In this document: in pieces, positions 7,090 to 14,799 of the stretch | Position numbering within the stretch: position 1 is the first letter of the stretch | Layout of the letters: every line of letters begins with the position of its first letter | DNA from: CAVUDO01 sp963740255 | GTDB taxonomy: Bacteria > Actinomycetota > Actinomycetes > Mycobacteriales > Cryptosporangiaceae | Length of the DNA: 64,000 bases | Reading direction: 5' to 3' | Assembly: GCA_963740255.1 (NCBI GenBank) | Contig: CAVUDO010000002.1 | Coordinates: 682,001 to 746,000 of the forward strand | Program-made: the position numbers and the translations under genes | The notes under the pieces: generated by a model | The model's input: only the letters and a program-made list of their open reading frames with translations | What the model was told of the DNA's origin: nothing | Database searches by the model: none

Positions 7090-8684
7090 CGGCCACCTCC
7101 TTCCAGGATGTCGGTGGCGGGGTTGAGGTAGCCGTCGGATTTCTTGACCACCCCGTCGAAGCCCCTGCCCTGGTCGGCCGGCCGCCTGGTGATGCCGAAC
7201 GTCCCGTCCGCGATCGACCGCAACAACCCCGAGTCGCCGTCCTGGTCGACGATCCGCTCCAGCAGCTCGACGGCCTCGGCGAGCACCCGGTGGGCGCGCT
7301 GGACCAGGAAACCGTCGGGTGCGGGGTGGAAGTCCTCGGCCAGCCCGCCGGCGGCGTTCAGCACGTACCGGACGTTCTGCAGCGCCAGGTCGCGGTCGGA
7401 CAGGAACGGGGTGACCACGGCCTCGGTCATCATGCCGACCAGCAGGATGCCCTGCCCGGTCAGTGCCCCGACCAGGTTGAAGAACCCGTCCAGCAGGTAC
7501 CCGCGGAAGACGTCGCCGGTCATGTGCTTGGTGGGCGGCATCCACTTCAGCGGTGCGGCGGGGAACAGCTCGCGGGCGAGCAGCGCGTGTGCCAGTTCCA
7601 GCCGGAACGACTCGGGCAGGTCGGGGTCGATCTCGAAGGCGTGACCGAGGCCGAGCTGCCAGTCGGCCAGCCCGGCCTCGTGCGCGAGGTACTCGTTGAG
7701 CAGCTGGGACACCGTGACCGTGTGTGCCTCGGCCACCGCGTCGGCGGTGGTGAGGTAGTTGTCCTCGCCGGTGTTGATCACGATGCCGGCCCGGGCGTGG
7801 ACCTGGCGGCTGAACCGCTGGTCGACGAACGTGCGGATCGGGTTGATGTCGCGGAACAGGATCCCGTACATCGAGTCGTTGAGCATCATGTCCAGGCGCT
7901 CCAGGCCGGCCAGCGTGGCGATCTCGGGCATGCACAGCCCGGACGCGTAGTTGGTCAGCCGGACGTACCGGCCGAGGTCGCGGGACACCTCGTCCAACGC
8001 CGCCCGCATCAGCCGGAAGTTCTCCCCGGTGGCGTAGGTGCCGGCGAAGCCCTCCCGGGTGGCGCCCTCGGGGACGTAGTCCAGCAGCGACTGGCCGGTG
8101 GAGCGGATCACCGCAATGACGTCGGCGCCGGCCCGGGCGGCCGCCTGGGCCTGCGGGATGTCCTCGTAGATGTCGCCGGTGGCCACGATCAGGTAGATCC
8201 ACGGCGTGCGGGGCGCGTCGCCGATCTCGGCGATCAGCCGCTCGCGTTCGGCCCGCCGGGCGTCGATCCGGGCGACGCCGGCACCGACGGCGGCGTGCGC
8301 GGCCTGACCGGCAGCGGCGGCGTCGGGGCCGGCCGGCTGCCGGAAGCGCACCGACCCGGCCGCGGCCTTCCCGGCCAGCTGCGAGAGGTCCGGATGGCCC
8401 TCGCGGAGCAAGGCGTCGAAGACCGGCAACGCGACGCCGTGCCCGAGTCCCACCGCGTCCCGGACGGCGTCGACCAGGCGGTTGACCCACGGGATGCCGT
8501 CCGGGTCGGTGCCGACGACCCCGGCCAGCCGGAGCACCGCCCGCTCGACCGCCACGGTGGTGTGCGTACGGGCCAGCTCCACGACCGGACCGCCGGCGCG
8601 GGCCGCCAGCCGGCGCGCCTTGGCGACGACCTCGGGGTCCAGGCGCAGCTTGCCGGCGCGTTCCACGCCATGCGGCGCGGTCAC
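7086..8684 (-). CDS. kamD: Beta-lysine 5,6-aminomutase, alpha subunit
   Basis: 532-residue large subunit of lysine 5,6-aminomutase, close to the usual 515-525. It forms the TIM-barrel active site over the cobalamin carried by KamE. Family-typical stretches are PWIYLIVATGDIYEDIPQAQ, IRSTGQSLLDYVPEG, YATGENFRLMRAALDE, MLNDSMYGILFRDIN and KWMPPTKHMTGDVFRGY. The GTG start at 8684 overlaps the stop of the upstream amidohydrolase as GTGA. The enzyme inactivates during turnover in clostridia and needs a reactivating factor (KamB/KamC type); no such gene is present here. Confidence 0.94.
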   Translation of the reverse strand: MTAPHGVERAGKLRLDPEVVAKARRLAARAGGPVVELARTHTTVAVERAVLRLAGVVGTDPDGIPWVNRLVDAVRDAVGLGHGVALPVFDALLREGHPDLSQLAGKAAAGSVRFRQPAGPDAAAAGQAAHAAVGAGVARIDARRAERERLIAEIGDAPRTPWIYLIVATGDIYEDIPQAQAAARAGADVIAVIRSTGQSLLDYVPEGATREGFAGTYATGENFRLMRAALDEVSRDLGRYVRLTNYASGLCMPEIATLAGLERLDMMLNDSMYGILFRDINPIRTFVDQRFSRQVHARAGIVINTGEDNYLTTADAVAEAHTVTVSQLLNEYLAHEAGLADWQLGLGHAFEIDPDLPESFRLELAHALLARELFPAAPLKWMPPTKHMTGDVFRGYLLDGFFNLVGALTGQGILLVGMMTEAVVTPFLSDRDLALQNVRYVLNAAGGLAEDFHPAPDGFLVQRAHRVLAEAVELLERIVDQDGDSGLLRSIADGTFGITRRPADQGRGFDGVVKKSDGYLNPATDILEGGGR

Positions 8685-10258
8685 AGCACTCCTTCCACGG
8701 CGTGCACGGTCCGTCCACGGACGACCGTGCGCAGGCAGGTGGGGTGGGGTGTCCCGCTGGCGAGATCGGGCAGGGTGCCCGAGCCGGGCGGACTCACCAA
8801 CAGCTCCTCGGTGGCCCAGACCGCGAAGGTGGCCGGAGCGCCGACGGCGAGCATCCCCTCGTGGTCGCGGCCCATCGCGCGCCAGCCGCCGCGGGTGTGG
8901 GCGGCGAACGCGGCCCGGACGGTGACCGCGTACCGGGGGTTGCGGTGGTTGGTCGCGGCCCGGACGGTGCCCCACGGGTCGAGCGGGGTGACCGGAGCGT
9001 CCGAGCCGAATGCCAGCGGCACGCCGACGTTGGCCATGGCCGCGAACGGGTTGAGGGCGAGCGCGCGGTGGGCACCCAGCCGCCGGGCGTACATCCGGCC
9101 GTCACCGCCCCACGCCGCGTCGAAGGCCGGCTGGACGCTGGCCACGATCCCGTACTCGACCAGGCCCCGGATCACCGCGGCGTCGGCCATCTCGACGTGC
9201 TCGATGCGGTGCCGCCCGGCCCGCAACCGCTCCACGCCGACGACCCTGGCCGCTTCGGCGAAGCCCTCCAGGACGACCGTGCGCAGCGCGTGGTCGCCGA
9301 TGGCGTGGAAGCCGCCCTGGACGCCGTGTGCGACGCAGTCGATCAGGTGCGCGGCGACCTGGGCGCCGTCGAGGTAGGCGTGGCCGCTGGTGTCCCGGTC
9401 GGCGTAGGGCTGCCGGAGGCTGGCGGTCTGCGAGCCGAGGGCCCCGTCGGCGAACAGGTCGCCGCCCGCACCGACCGCCCCCAGCTCGCGGGCCTTGGCC
9501 GCGGCGTTCAGCTCGCCCCAGTAGCCGTAGACCTCCGGGCCGGGTTCGTCGGCCGCGAGGGCGAGCAGCGCCGTGAAGTCGTCCTCGCTGGAGATGGTCG
9601 GGCCGCCGCACTCGTGCAGCGCTCCGATGCCGGCGGCTGCCGCGGCTGCCCGGGTGGCGCGCTGGGCGGCGCTCCGCTGGGCGGGCGTCAGCGCGGCGTA
9701 CGCGCGGTCGCGGACGGCGTGGTGGGCGTCCCGGGTGAGCCAGCCGTCGGCGTCGTACCCGGCGAGCCCCGCCAGCCCGTCCACGGCGGCCATCAGCGCG
9801 GGCGAGACCAGCGCCGAGTGCTTGTCGATCCGGGACAGGTAGACGGCGGCTCCGCCCGCGGCGCGGTGGAGCTCGGCGGCGGTCGGCAGGCACCCGGCGG
9901 CCCACGAGGTGTCGTCCCAGCCGTGTCCGATCACCGGGCCGGGCCGGGCCGCGGCATACCGCTCCAGCGCGTGGAGCACGTTGTCCCGGCCGGTGCAGGT
10001 GGTGAGATCCAGCCCTTCCAGGGCCAGCCCGGCGGAGGTCACGTGCACGTGGGCGTCCACGAAGGCCGGGGTGACGAGCGCACCGCGCAGGTCGACGGTC
10101 TCGTCGGCCGGGAGGCCGGCGGCCGCGTCCTCCGAACCGACGAACCGCACCCGACCGCCGCCGACGAGCAGCGCCGACGCGTGCGGGCTGGCGGAGCTGT
10201 ACACGTGGCCGTTGCGGTAGAGGGTGCTCATGTCGTCAAGTCTCGCGCGCCGGTTCAC
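8681..10258 (-). CDS. Amidohydrolase family 3 (YtcJ-like) protein
   Basis: 525-residue metal-dependent hydrolase of the amidohydrolase-3/YtcJ group. The N-terminal composite domain carries the metal pair HxH in FVDAHVH. Further motifs are GDLFADGALGSQTASLRQPYAD, FHAIGDHALRTV, HRIEHVEMAD and AFGSDAPVTPLDPW, which supplies the catalytic Asp. The start at 10258 (GTG) gives a GTGA overlap with kdd; an ATG at 10231 (MSTLYRNGHVYS) is an equally plausible start nearer the conserved region. The natural substrate is unknown; relatives hydrolyse amides, cyclic imides or aryl amides. Its position inside a fully overlapped kam operon suggests a job on a nitrogen compound of lysine breakdown, but it may be a passenger. 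Confidence 0.85.
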   Translation of the reverse strand: MNRRARLDDMSTLYRNGHVYSSASPHASALLVGGGRVRFVGSEDAAAGLPADETVDLRGALVTPAFVDAHVHVTSAGLALEGLDLTTCTGRDNVLHALERYAAARPGPVIGHGWDDTSWAAGCLPTAAELHRAAGGAAVYLSRIDKHSALVSPALMAAVDGLAGLAGYDADGWLTRDAHHAVRDRAYAALTPAQRSAAQRATRAAAAAAGIGALHECGGPTISSEDDFTALLALAADEPGPEVYGYWGELNAAAKARELGAVGAGGDLFADGALGSQTASLRQPYADRDTSGHAYLDGAQVAAHLIDCVAHGVQGGFHAIGDHALRTVVLEGFAEAARVVGVERLRAGRHRIEHVEMADAAVIRGLVEYGIVASVQPAFDAAWGGDGRMYARRLGAHRALALNPFAAMANVGVPLAFGSDAPVTPLDPWGTVRAATNHRNPRYAVTVRAAFAAHTRGGWRAMGRDHEGMLAVGAPATFAVWATEELLVSPPGSGTLPDLASGTPHPTCLRTVVRGRTVHAVEGVL

Positions 10259-11322
10259 CGCTCGGCGGCAAGTCGCGCGGTGAACAGCGACCGGACGCCG
10301 GGCTCGGACCGCAGCAGGTCCAACGCGAACGCCGCGTGGCCCGGCACATAGCCGTTGCCGACCAGCATCGTCACGTCGGCCGCCAGCCCTTCCGCGCCCA
10401 GTGCCGCGGCGGAGAAGGACGTCGCCATCGAGAAGAAGATCACCGTGCCGCCCTCCGCCGTGGCCAGCACCGCGCCGTGTTCGCAGCCGGGGACGTCCAC
10501 GCAGACCACCACGATGTCGGCCGGCTCCCCCACGGCGGCTGCCAGCGCCACCGGGTCGCGGGCGTCGGCCAGCACAACCTCGTCCGCAAGGCCAGACGCC
10601 CGCAACATCAAAGCCTCACCCTCAACGGGAACTACACCTACGGTTCGCCCCGCGCCCGCGCCGCGGGCCGCCGCCAGCGACAGGGATCCGCTCTTGCCGG
10701 CCGCCCCGATCACCGCCACGGTCGGGGCGGTACCGCGGGCGGCGACGGACCGCACGACCCGGGCGGTCAGCGCCGGTGCTCCGCAGACGTCCAGCACGGC
10801 CAGGGCGAGCGGGTCGGGCACGTCGTCGGGCAGCCGGGCGGCGATCGACCGTCCGAACAGGATGGCGTGCCCGCGGGTCGGGACCTGCTCGCCGGCACCG
10901 TCCCAGCTGGCCAGGCTGTCGGCAACGGCCAGCGGTGTGAGGGTGAGCGAGACCAGGGTGGCCACCCGGTCGCCGACGGCCAGCCCGAGCGGCGACTCCG
11001 GGCCCACCTCGGCCACCGTCCCCAGCAGCATCCCGCCGGACCCGGTGACCGGGTTGTGCATCTTGCCGCGGCTCCCGACGATGGCCAGCACCTCGGCGCG
11101 GATCGCGTCCGGGTCGCCACCGTGCTGCGTGTGCAGCTGACGGAACGAGGCCGCGTCGAGGTTGAGCCGCTCCACGTCGAGGCGGACCTCGTCGGGCCAC
11201 AGCGCGGGACGGGTGTCCAGCCGTTCGGCCGCCTGCGGCAGGGCGCCGCGGGGGGCCAGCACCCGGTGCAGTCCCACCGGGGAGGACACCCTGGACGCGG
11301 CACGCTGCGGGGCAGCGGTCAT
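10255..11322 (-). CDS. kdd: L-erythro-3,5-diaminohexanoate dehydrogenase
   Basis: 355-residue NAD(P)-dependent oxidative deaminase converting 3,5-diaminohexanoate to 5-amino-3-oxohexanoate and ammonia. The family hallmark GSRGKMHNPVTGSGGMLLG is at residues 83-101. A Rossmann glycine motif (VIGAAGKSG, 204-212) follows, and the C-terminus has NGYVPGHAAFALDLLR. Length agrees with the 340-350 of known Kdd. It is the first gene of the minus-strand operon, with a GGGAGG Shine-Dalgarno upstream of 11322. It is divergent from kamA across 145 bases that hold the candidate operator. Kdd feeds Kce, which is not in this window. Confidence 0.92.
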   Translation of the reverse strand: MTAAPQRAASRVSSPVGLHRVLAPRGALPQAAERLDTRPALWPDEVRLDVERLNLDAASFRQLHTQHGGDPDAIRAEVLAIVGSRGKMHNPVTGSGGMLLGTVAEVGPESPLGLAVGDRVATLVSLTLTPLAVADSLASWDGAGEQVPTRGHAILFGRSIAARLPDDVPDPLALAVLDVCGAPALTARVVRSVAARGTAPTVAVIGAAGKSGSLSLAAARGAGAGRTVGVVPVEGEALMLRASGLADEVVLADARDPVALAAAVGEPADIVVVCVDVPGCEHGAVLATAEGGTVIFFSMATSFSAAALGAEGLAADVTMLVGNGYVPGHAAFALDLLRSEPGVRSLFTARLAAER

Positions 11323-11381
11323 TGGACGGGCCTCCCTTGGGCAGAGCCGGATGGCGACCGGCCGTGGAGCAATATGTCAGG

Positions 11382-11429
11382 AGATCCTTCGTCAGAGTAC
11401 GGTGTAGACCGTAGATCCTCCACTATCCT
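11382..11429 (+). promoter_or_regulatory. kamA/kdd divergent control region
   Basis: A perfect inverted repeat TACGGT-GTAG-ACCGTA at 11398-11413 lies just upstream of a -10 box TATCCT (11424-11429) for kamA. The heptamer AGATCCT occurs at 11382-11388 and again at 11413-11419, 31 bases apart, or about three helical turns. The palindrome would cover the -35 region of kamA. A TetR-, GntR- or Lrp-type regulator is possible; the nearby Lrp gene is a candidate. Confidence 0.5.
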
Positions 11430-11467
11430 AGGGCTTCACAGCAGCTCTTCGAGGAGGTGGAGGGACG

Positions 11468-12919
11468 ATGGTGCTCCGGACGCGGGTCGTGGACGAGCAG
11501 CCCTACACCTACACCCGCCGGGAGCTGGTCGAGCCCGACTGGCGCCGGCTGCCCGGCTGGCGGGACGCCACCGAGGCCCAGTGGGCCGACGCGCAGTGGC
11601 AACGGGCGCACTGCGTCAAGAACGTCCGCCAGCTCCGCGCCGTGATGGGCGAACTGCTCACCGAGGACTTCTACACCGACCTGGAGCGCGACCAGGCCGA
11701 GCGCGCCACCATGTCGCTGCTGCTTCCACCGCAGATGCTGAACACGATGGTGCCGGACGCCGACGCCGCGGCCCTGCGTCCCGCGGCGTTCACCGCCGCG
11801 TTCTACGCCGACCCCGTGCGCCGCTACATGCTTCCGGTGTTCTCCGACCGCCAGCCCGTCTGGTCGAGCCACCCCTACTCCTCCCGTGACTCCCTGCACG
11901 AGCACGAGATGTGGACGGTGGAGGGCCTCACCCACCGCTACCCCACCAAGGTCCTCGCCGAGCTGCTCGCCACCTGCCCGCAGTACTGCGGGCACTGCAC
12001 CCGGATGGACCTGGTGGGCAACTCCACCGCCCAGGTGGCCAAACTGAAGTTCGGCCTCAAGCCGGTCGACCGGGCCGACGCGATGATCGACTACCTGCGC
12101 CGCACGCCGGAGGTCCGCGACGTGGTCGTCTCCGGCGGCGACGTCGCGAACATGCCCTGGCGCAACCTGGAGTCGTTCGTGATGCGGCTGCTGGACGTCG
12201 AGACGGTCCGGGACGTCCGGCTGGCGTCCAAGGCCCTGATGGGACTCCCCCAGCACTGGCTGCAGCCCGAGGTGGTCGAGGGCCTGGAGAGGGTGGCCCG
12301 AACCGCCCGGCGCCGCGGCGTCAACCTGGCGATCCACACCCACGTCAACCACGCCAACTCGGTGACGCCGCTGGTGGCCAGGGCGGCGAAGACCGCGCTG
12401 GAGGTGGGGGTCCGGGACGTGCGGAACCAGGGCGTGCTGATGCGGGGCGTGAACGCCACCCCGGCCGACCTGCTCGACCTGTCCTTCGCGCTGCAAGGCG
12501 AGGCGAACATCGTGCCGTACTACTTCTACATGTGCGACCTGATCCCGCACGCCGAGCACTGGCGGACCGCCGTGTGGGAGGCCCAGGCGCTCCAGCACGC
12601 GATCATGGGCTACCTGCCCGGCTACGCCACCCCGCGAATCGTCTGCGACGTGCCCTACGTCGGCAAGCGGTGGGTGCACCAGGTCGACGAGTACGACCGC
12701 GAACGCGGTGTCTCGTACTGGACGAAGAACTACCGGACGGGTATCGAGAAGGACGACCCGGACGCCCTCGTGCGGCGCTATCCCTACTACGACCCGATCG
12801 CCACGCTGCCCGAGGCCGGACAGCGGTGGTGGGCGGAGAACGCACCGGCCTCCGGCGAGGCCGATGCGGCGTCGGCCGCCGTGTCCCGCGCGGCGGCCGA
12901 GGCATTGGTGGTCGGCTGA
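11468..12919 (+). CDS. kamA: L-lysine 2,3-aminomutase (radical SAM)
   Basis: 483-residue radical-SAM, PLP-dependent aminomutase making L-beta-lysine from L-lysine. The cluster motif CxxxCxxC is C170, C174, C177. Asp357 (MCDLIPHAEHW) and Asp394 (VCDVPYVGK) align with the two aspartates that hold the substrate epsilon-amino group in clostridial enzyme (D293, D330); the spacing of 37 residues is identical. K400 aligns with the PLP lysine. This favours lysine over glutamate as substrate. The N-terminus is about 45 residues longer than in Clostridium, and the C-terminal zinc cysteines are missing. The start has a GAGGAGG Shine-Dalgarno. It ends four bases before the convergent lrp stop. Confidence 0.92.
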   Translation: MVLRTRVVDEQPYTYTRRELVEPDWRRLPGWRDATEAQWADAQWQRAHCVKNVRQLRAVMGELLTEDFYTDLERDQAERATMSLLLPPQMLNTMVPDADAAALRPAAFTAAFYADPVRRYMLPVFSDRQPVWSSHPYSSRDSLHEHEMWTVEGLTHRYPTKVLAELLATCPQYCGHCTRMDLVGNSTAQVAKLKFGLKPVDRADAMIDYLRRTPEVRDVVVSGGDVANMPWRNLESFVMRLLDVETVRDVRLASKALMGLPQHWLQPEVVEGLERVARTARRRGVNLAIHTHVNHANSVTPLVARAAKTALEVGVRDVRNQGVLMRGVNATPADLLDLSFALQGEANIVPYYFYMCDLIPHAEHWRTAVWEAQALQHAIMGYLPGYATPRIVCDVPYVGKRWVHQVDEYDRERGVSYWTKNYRTGIEKDDPDALVRRYPYYDPIATLPEAGQRWWAENAPASGEADAASAAVSRAAAEALVVG

Positions 12920-12923
12920 CGGG

Positions 12924-13379
12924 CTAGCGCGGCGGCTCGGCCACCGCGGGAGGCCGGCCCTCGTACGGGGTGGAGAGCACGACGGTGGTGCGGGTGGACA
13001 CGTTGGCCGCGGTACGGATCTCGTTGAGCAGCTGCTCCAGTGCGGTCGGCCCGGCCACCCGCACCTTGAGCAGGTAGAAGTCCTCCCCCGCGATGCTGTA
13101 GCAGGACTCGATCTCGGGCAGGTGCGCGAGTCGCGCGGGGGCGTCGTCGGGTGAGGACGGGTCGAACGGCTTGATCGCCACGAACGCCGTGAGCGGCAGG
13201 CCGAGCGCCGCGGGGTCGACCCGGGCGGCGTAGCCCCGGATCACTCCGCGCTGTTCGAGTCGGCGGACCCGTTGGTGTACGGCCGAGACCGACAGCCCGA
13301 CCCGCTCGGCCAGGTCGGTGAAGCTGCGGCGTCCGTCCTCGGTGAGTGCCGCGACAATCGCCCGGTCGGTGTCCTCCAT
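12924..13379 (-). CDS. Lrp/AsnC family transcriptional regulator
   Basis: 151-residue Lrp/AsnC protein. An N-terminal winged helix-turn-helix spans about residues 5-55 (RSFTDLAERVGLSVSAVHQRVRRLEQRG), with a C-terminal ligand-sensing RAM domain at about 63-140. These regulators bind amino acids and usually act on linked catabolic genes. Lying convergent with kamA and within 2 kb of the kam control region, it is the best local candidate for lysine-responsive control; this is inference. The start at 13379 is preceded by TAGCGT with a 7-base gap, so the mRNA may be leaderless. Confidence 0.9.
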   Translation of the reverse strand: MEDTDRAIVAALTEDGRRSFTDLAERVGLSVSAVHQRVRRLEQRGVIRGYAARVDPAALGLPLTAFVAIKPFDPSSPDDAPARLAHLPEIESCYSIAGEDFYLLKVRVAGPTALEQLLNEIRTAANVSTRTTVVLSTPYEGRPPAVAEPPR

Positions 13380-13386
13380 GGCCCGG

Positions 13387-13392
13387 ACGCTA
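13387..13392 (-). promoter_or_regulatory. -10 box of lrp-like gene, leaderless type
   Basis: TAGCGT on the minus strand ends 7 bases before the ATG at 13379; no Shine-Dalgarno is seen. Confidence 0.45.
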
Positions 13393-13575
13393 CAAGAGCC
13401 GCGGCTTTGCCGGTGCGATCGACCGGGCTACACGTGCTGGCCGCCGTAGCGGCTGCGGTGCGGGTGGCGAAGAGCTCCGTGGAGCAGCTCCTCCGGTCCG
13501 TGTCGCCGATCAGCGGCCTGTCATGACGGTCTGACGTCAGGCGTGCCCGCTCCCCTCCATCCAGACGACGCGCGG

Positions 13576-14721
13576 TCAGCCGGACAGGGAGCGGGCGATG
13601 ACCACCCGTTGGATCTGGTTGGTGCCCTCGACGATCTGCAGCATCTTCGCCTCCCGCATCCAGCGCTCGACGGGATGGTCGGAAACGTAGCCCGCCCCGC
13701 CGAGCACCTGGACGGCGTCGGTCGTCACCCGCATCGCGACATCGGAGGCGAAGAGCTTGGCCTTGGCGGCCTCGGCACTGGCCGGGTCGTCGCGGTTGTC
13801 GCGCATCCTGGCAGCCGCGATGTACAGCGCCCGCGCGGCCGCGACCTGGGTGGCCATGTCGGCCAGCAGGAATCCCACACCCTGGAACTGCGCGATCGGC
13901 TGCCCGAACTGCCGGCGCTGCCCGGCGTACTCGACGGCGTAGTCCAGCGCGGCCTGGGCGAGCCCGACCGCACACGCCGCGACGCCGAGCCGGCCCCCGT
14001 CCAGGGCGGCCAGCGCGATCTTGAACCCCTGCCCCTCCTTGCCGACCAGCCGGTCGGCCGGCACCCGGGCGTCGTCGAACACGACCTGCGCGGTGGGGCT
14101 GGCGGAAAGACCCATCTTGCGCTCGGGCTTCTGCGGCTCCATCCCCGGTGTGTCGGGGTCGACGAGCAGCAGCGAGATGCCGCGGGCCCCGGGTTCACCG
14201 GTGCGTACCAGGACGTTGTAGAAGTCCGCGACGCCTCCGTGGGTCACCCACGCCTTGGTGCCGTGGACGACGTAGTCCTCACCGTCCCGCTTCGCGGTGG
14301 TGCGCAGTGCCGCGGCGTCGGAGCCGGACTCGGGCTCGGACAGGCAGTAGGCGCCGAGCTTCTCCCCGCTGAGCATCGCCGGCAGGAACTCGGCTTTCTG
14401 GTCCTCACTCCCGTGCGTCGCGACCGCGTAGCACGAGAGCGTGTGCACGCTCACCCCGAGACCCACGGTCAGCCAGCCGGCTGCCAGTTCCTCGACGATC
14501 TGCAGGTACACCTCATAGGGCAGGCTCGCGCCGCCGTGCTTCTCCTCGTATGGCAGGCCGAGCAGGCCGACCTCGCCGAGCATCCGGAAGACCGCCCGCG
14601 GGAACTCACCGCGCGCCTCGTGGTCCGAGGCCAGCGGTGCCAGCTGGGCCTGGGCGATCTCGTGGACCAGGTCCAGCAGGATGTAGGCGTCGCCGTGCGG
14701 GAGTACGCGTTCGACCTTCAC
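13576..14721 (-). CDS. Acyl-CoA dehydrogenase
   Basis: 381-residue flavoenzyme of the short/medium-chain acyl-CoA dehydrogenase family. N-terminal helical, middle beta (SEPESGSDAAALRTTA, then AWVTHGG) and C-terminal helical domains are all present. The catalytic base is E365 in QIVEGTNQIQR, the position used by butyryl- and short-chain enzymes. The GTG start at 14721 has TAGGCT nine bases upstream. Butyryl-CoA dehydrogenase follows Kal in fermentative lysine pathways, so a role in crotonyl/butyryl-CoA metabolism is possible. Branched-chain or general fatty-acid oxidation is just as likely from sequence alone. Confidence 0.9.
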   Translation of the reverse strand: MKVERVLPHGDAYILLDLVHEIAQAQLAPLASDHEARGEFPRAVFRMLGEVGLLGLPYEEKHGGASLPYEVYLQIVEELAAGWLTVGLGVSVHTLSCYAVATHGSEDQKAEFLPAMLSGEKLGAYCLSEPESGSDAAALRTTAKRDGEDYVVHGTKAWVTHGGVADFYNVLVRTGEPGARGISLLLVDPDTPGMEPQKPERKMGLSASPTAQVVFDDARVPADRLVGKEGQGFKIALAALDGGRLGVAACAVGLAQAALDYAVEYAGQRRQFGQPIAQFQGVGFLLADMATQVAAARALYIAAARMRDNRDDPASAEAAKAKLFASDVAMRVTTDAVQVLGGAGYVSDHPVERWMREAKMLQIVEGTNQIQRVVIARSLSG

Positions 14722-14730
14722 AGTCTGCAG

Positions 14731-14736
14731 AGCCTA
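14731..14736 (-). promoter_or_regulatory. -10 box of acyl-CoA dehydrogenase gene
   Basis: TAGGCT on the minus strand lies nine bases before the GTG at 14721, compatible with a leaderless or near-leaderless transcript. Confidence 0.4.
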
Positions 14737-14799
14737 CGACCTCGGGCCGGCGCGGCCACCCGACTCCGGACAACGTCGAGGTCTGGCAGGCTGGCCGAT

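Noticed and set aside
6229..8718. An 829-residue open frame covering kamE and the antisense-phase of kamD
   Set aside because: Only the last 286 codons resemble a protein family; the rest overlaps kamD in another phase and is Arg/Gly/Pro-rich, a GC-driven artefact.
7038..9377. Long plus-strand frame antisense to kamD and the amidohydrolase
   Set aside because: Composition is His/Val/Gly/Gln-rich with no motifs, typical of the complement of high-GC coding sequence.
11468..12919. KamA as glutamate 2,3-aminomutase
   Set aside because: The two substrate aspartates of lysine enzymes are present, and the gene sits with kamDE, kdd and kal.
13531..13540. CTGACGTCAG palindrome between the acyl-CoA dehydrogenase and lrp
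   Set aside because: A single short palindrome, away from the mapped -10 box and without a partner site; too weak to call an operator.
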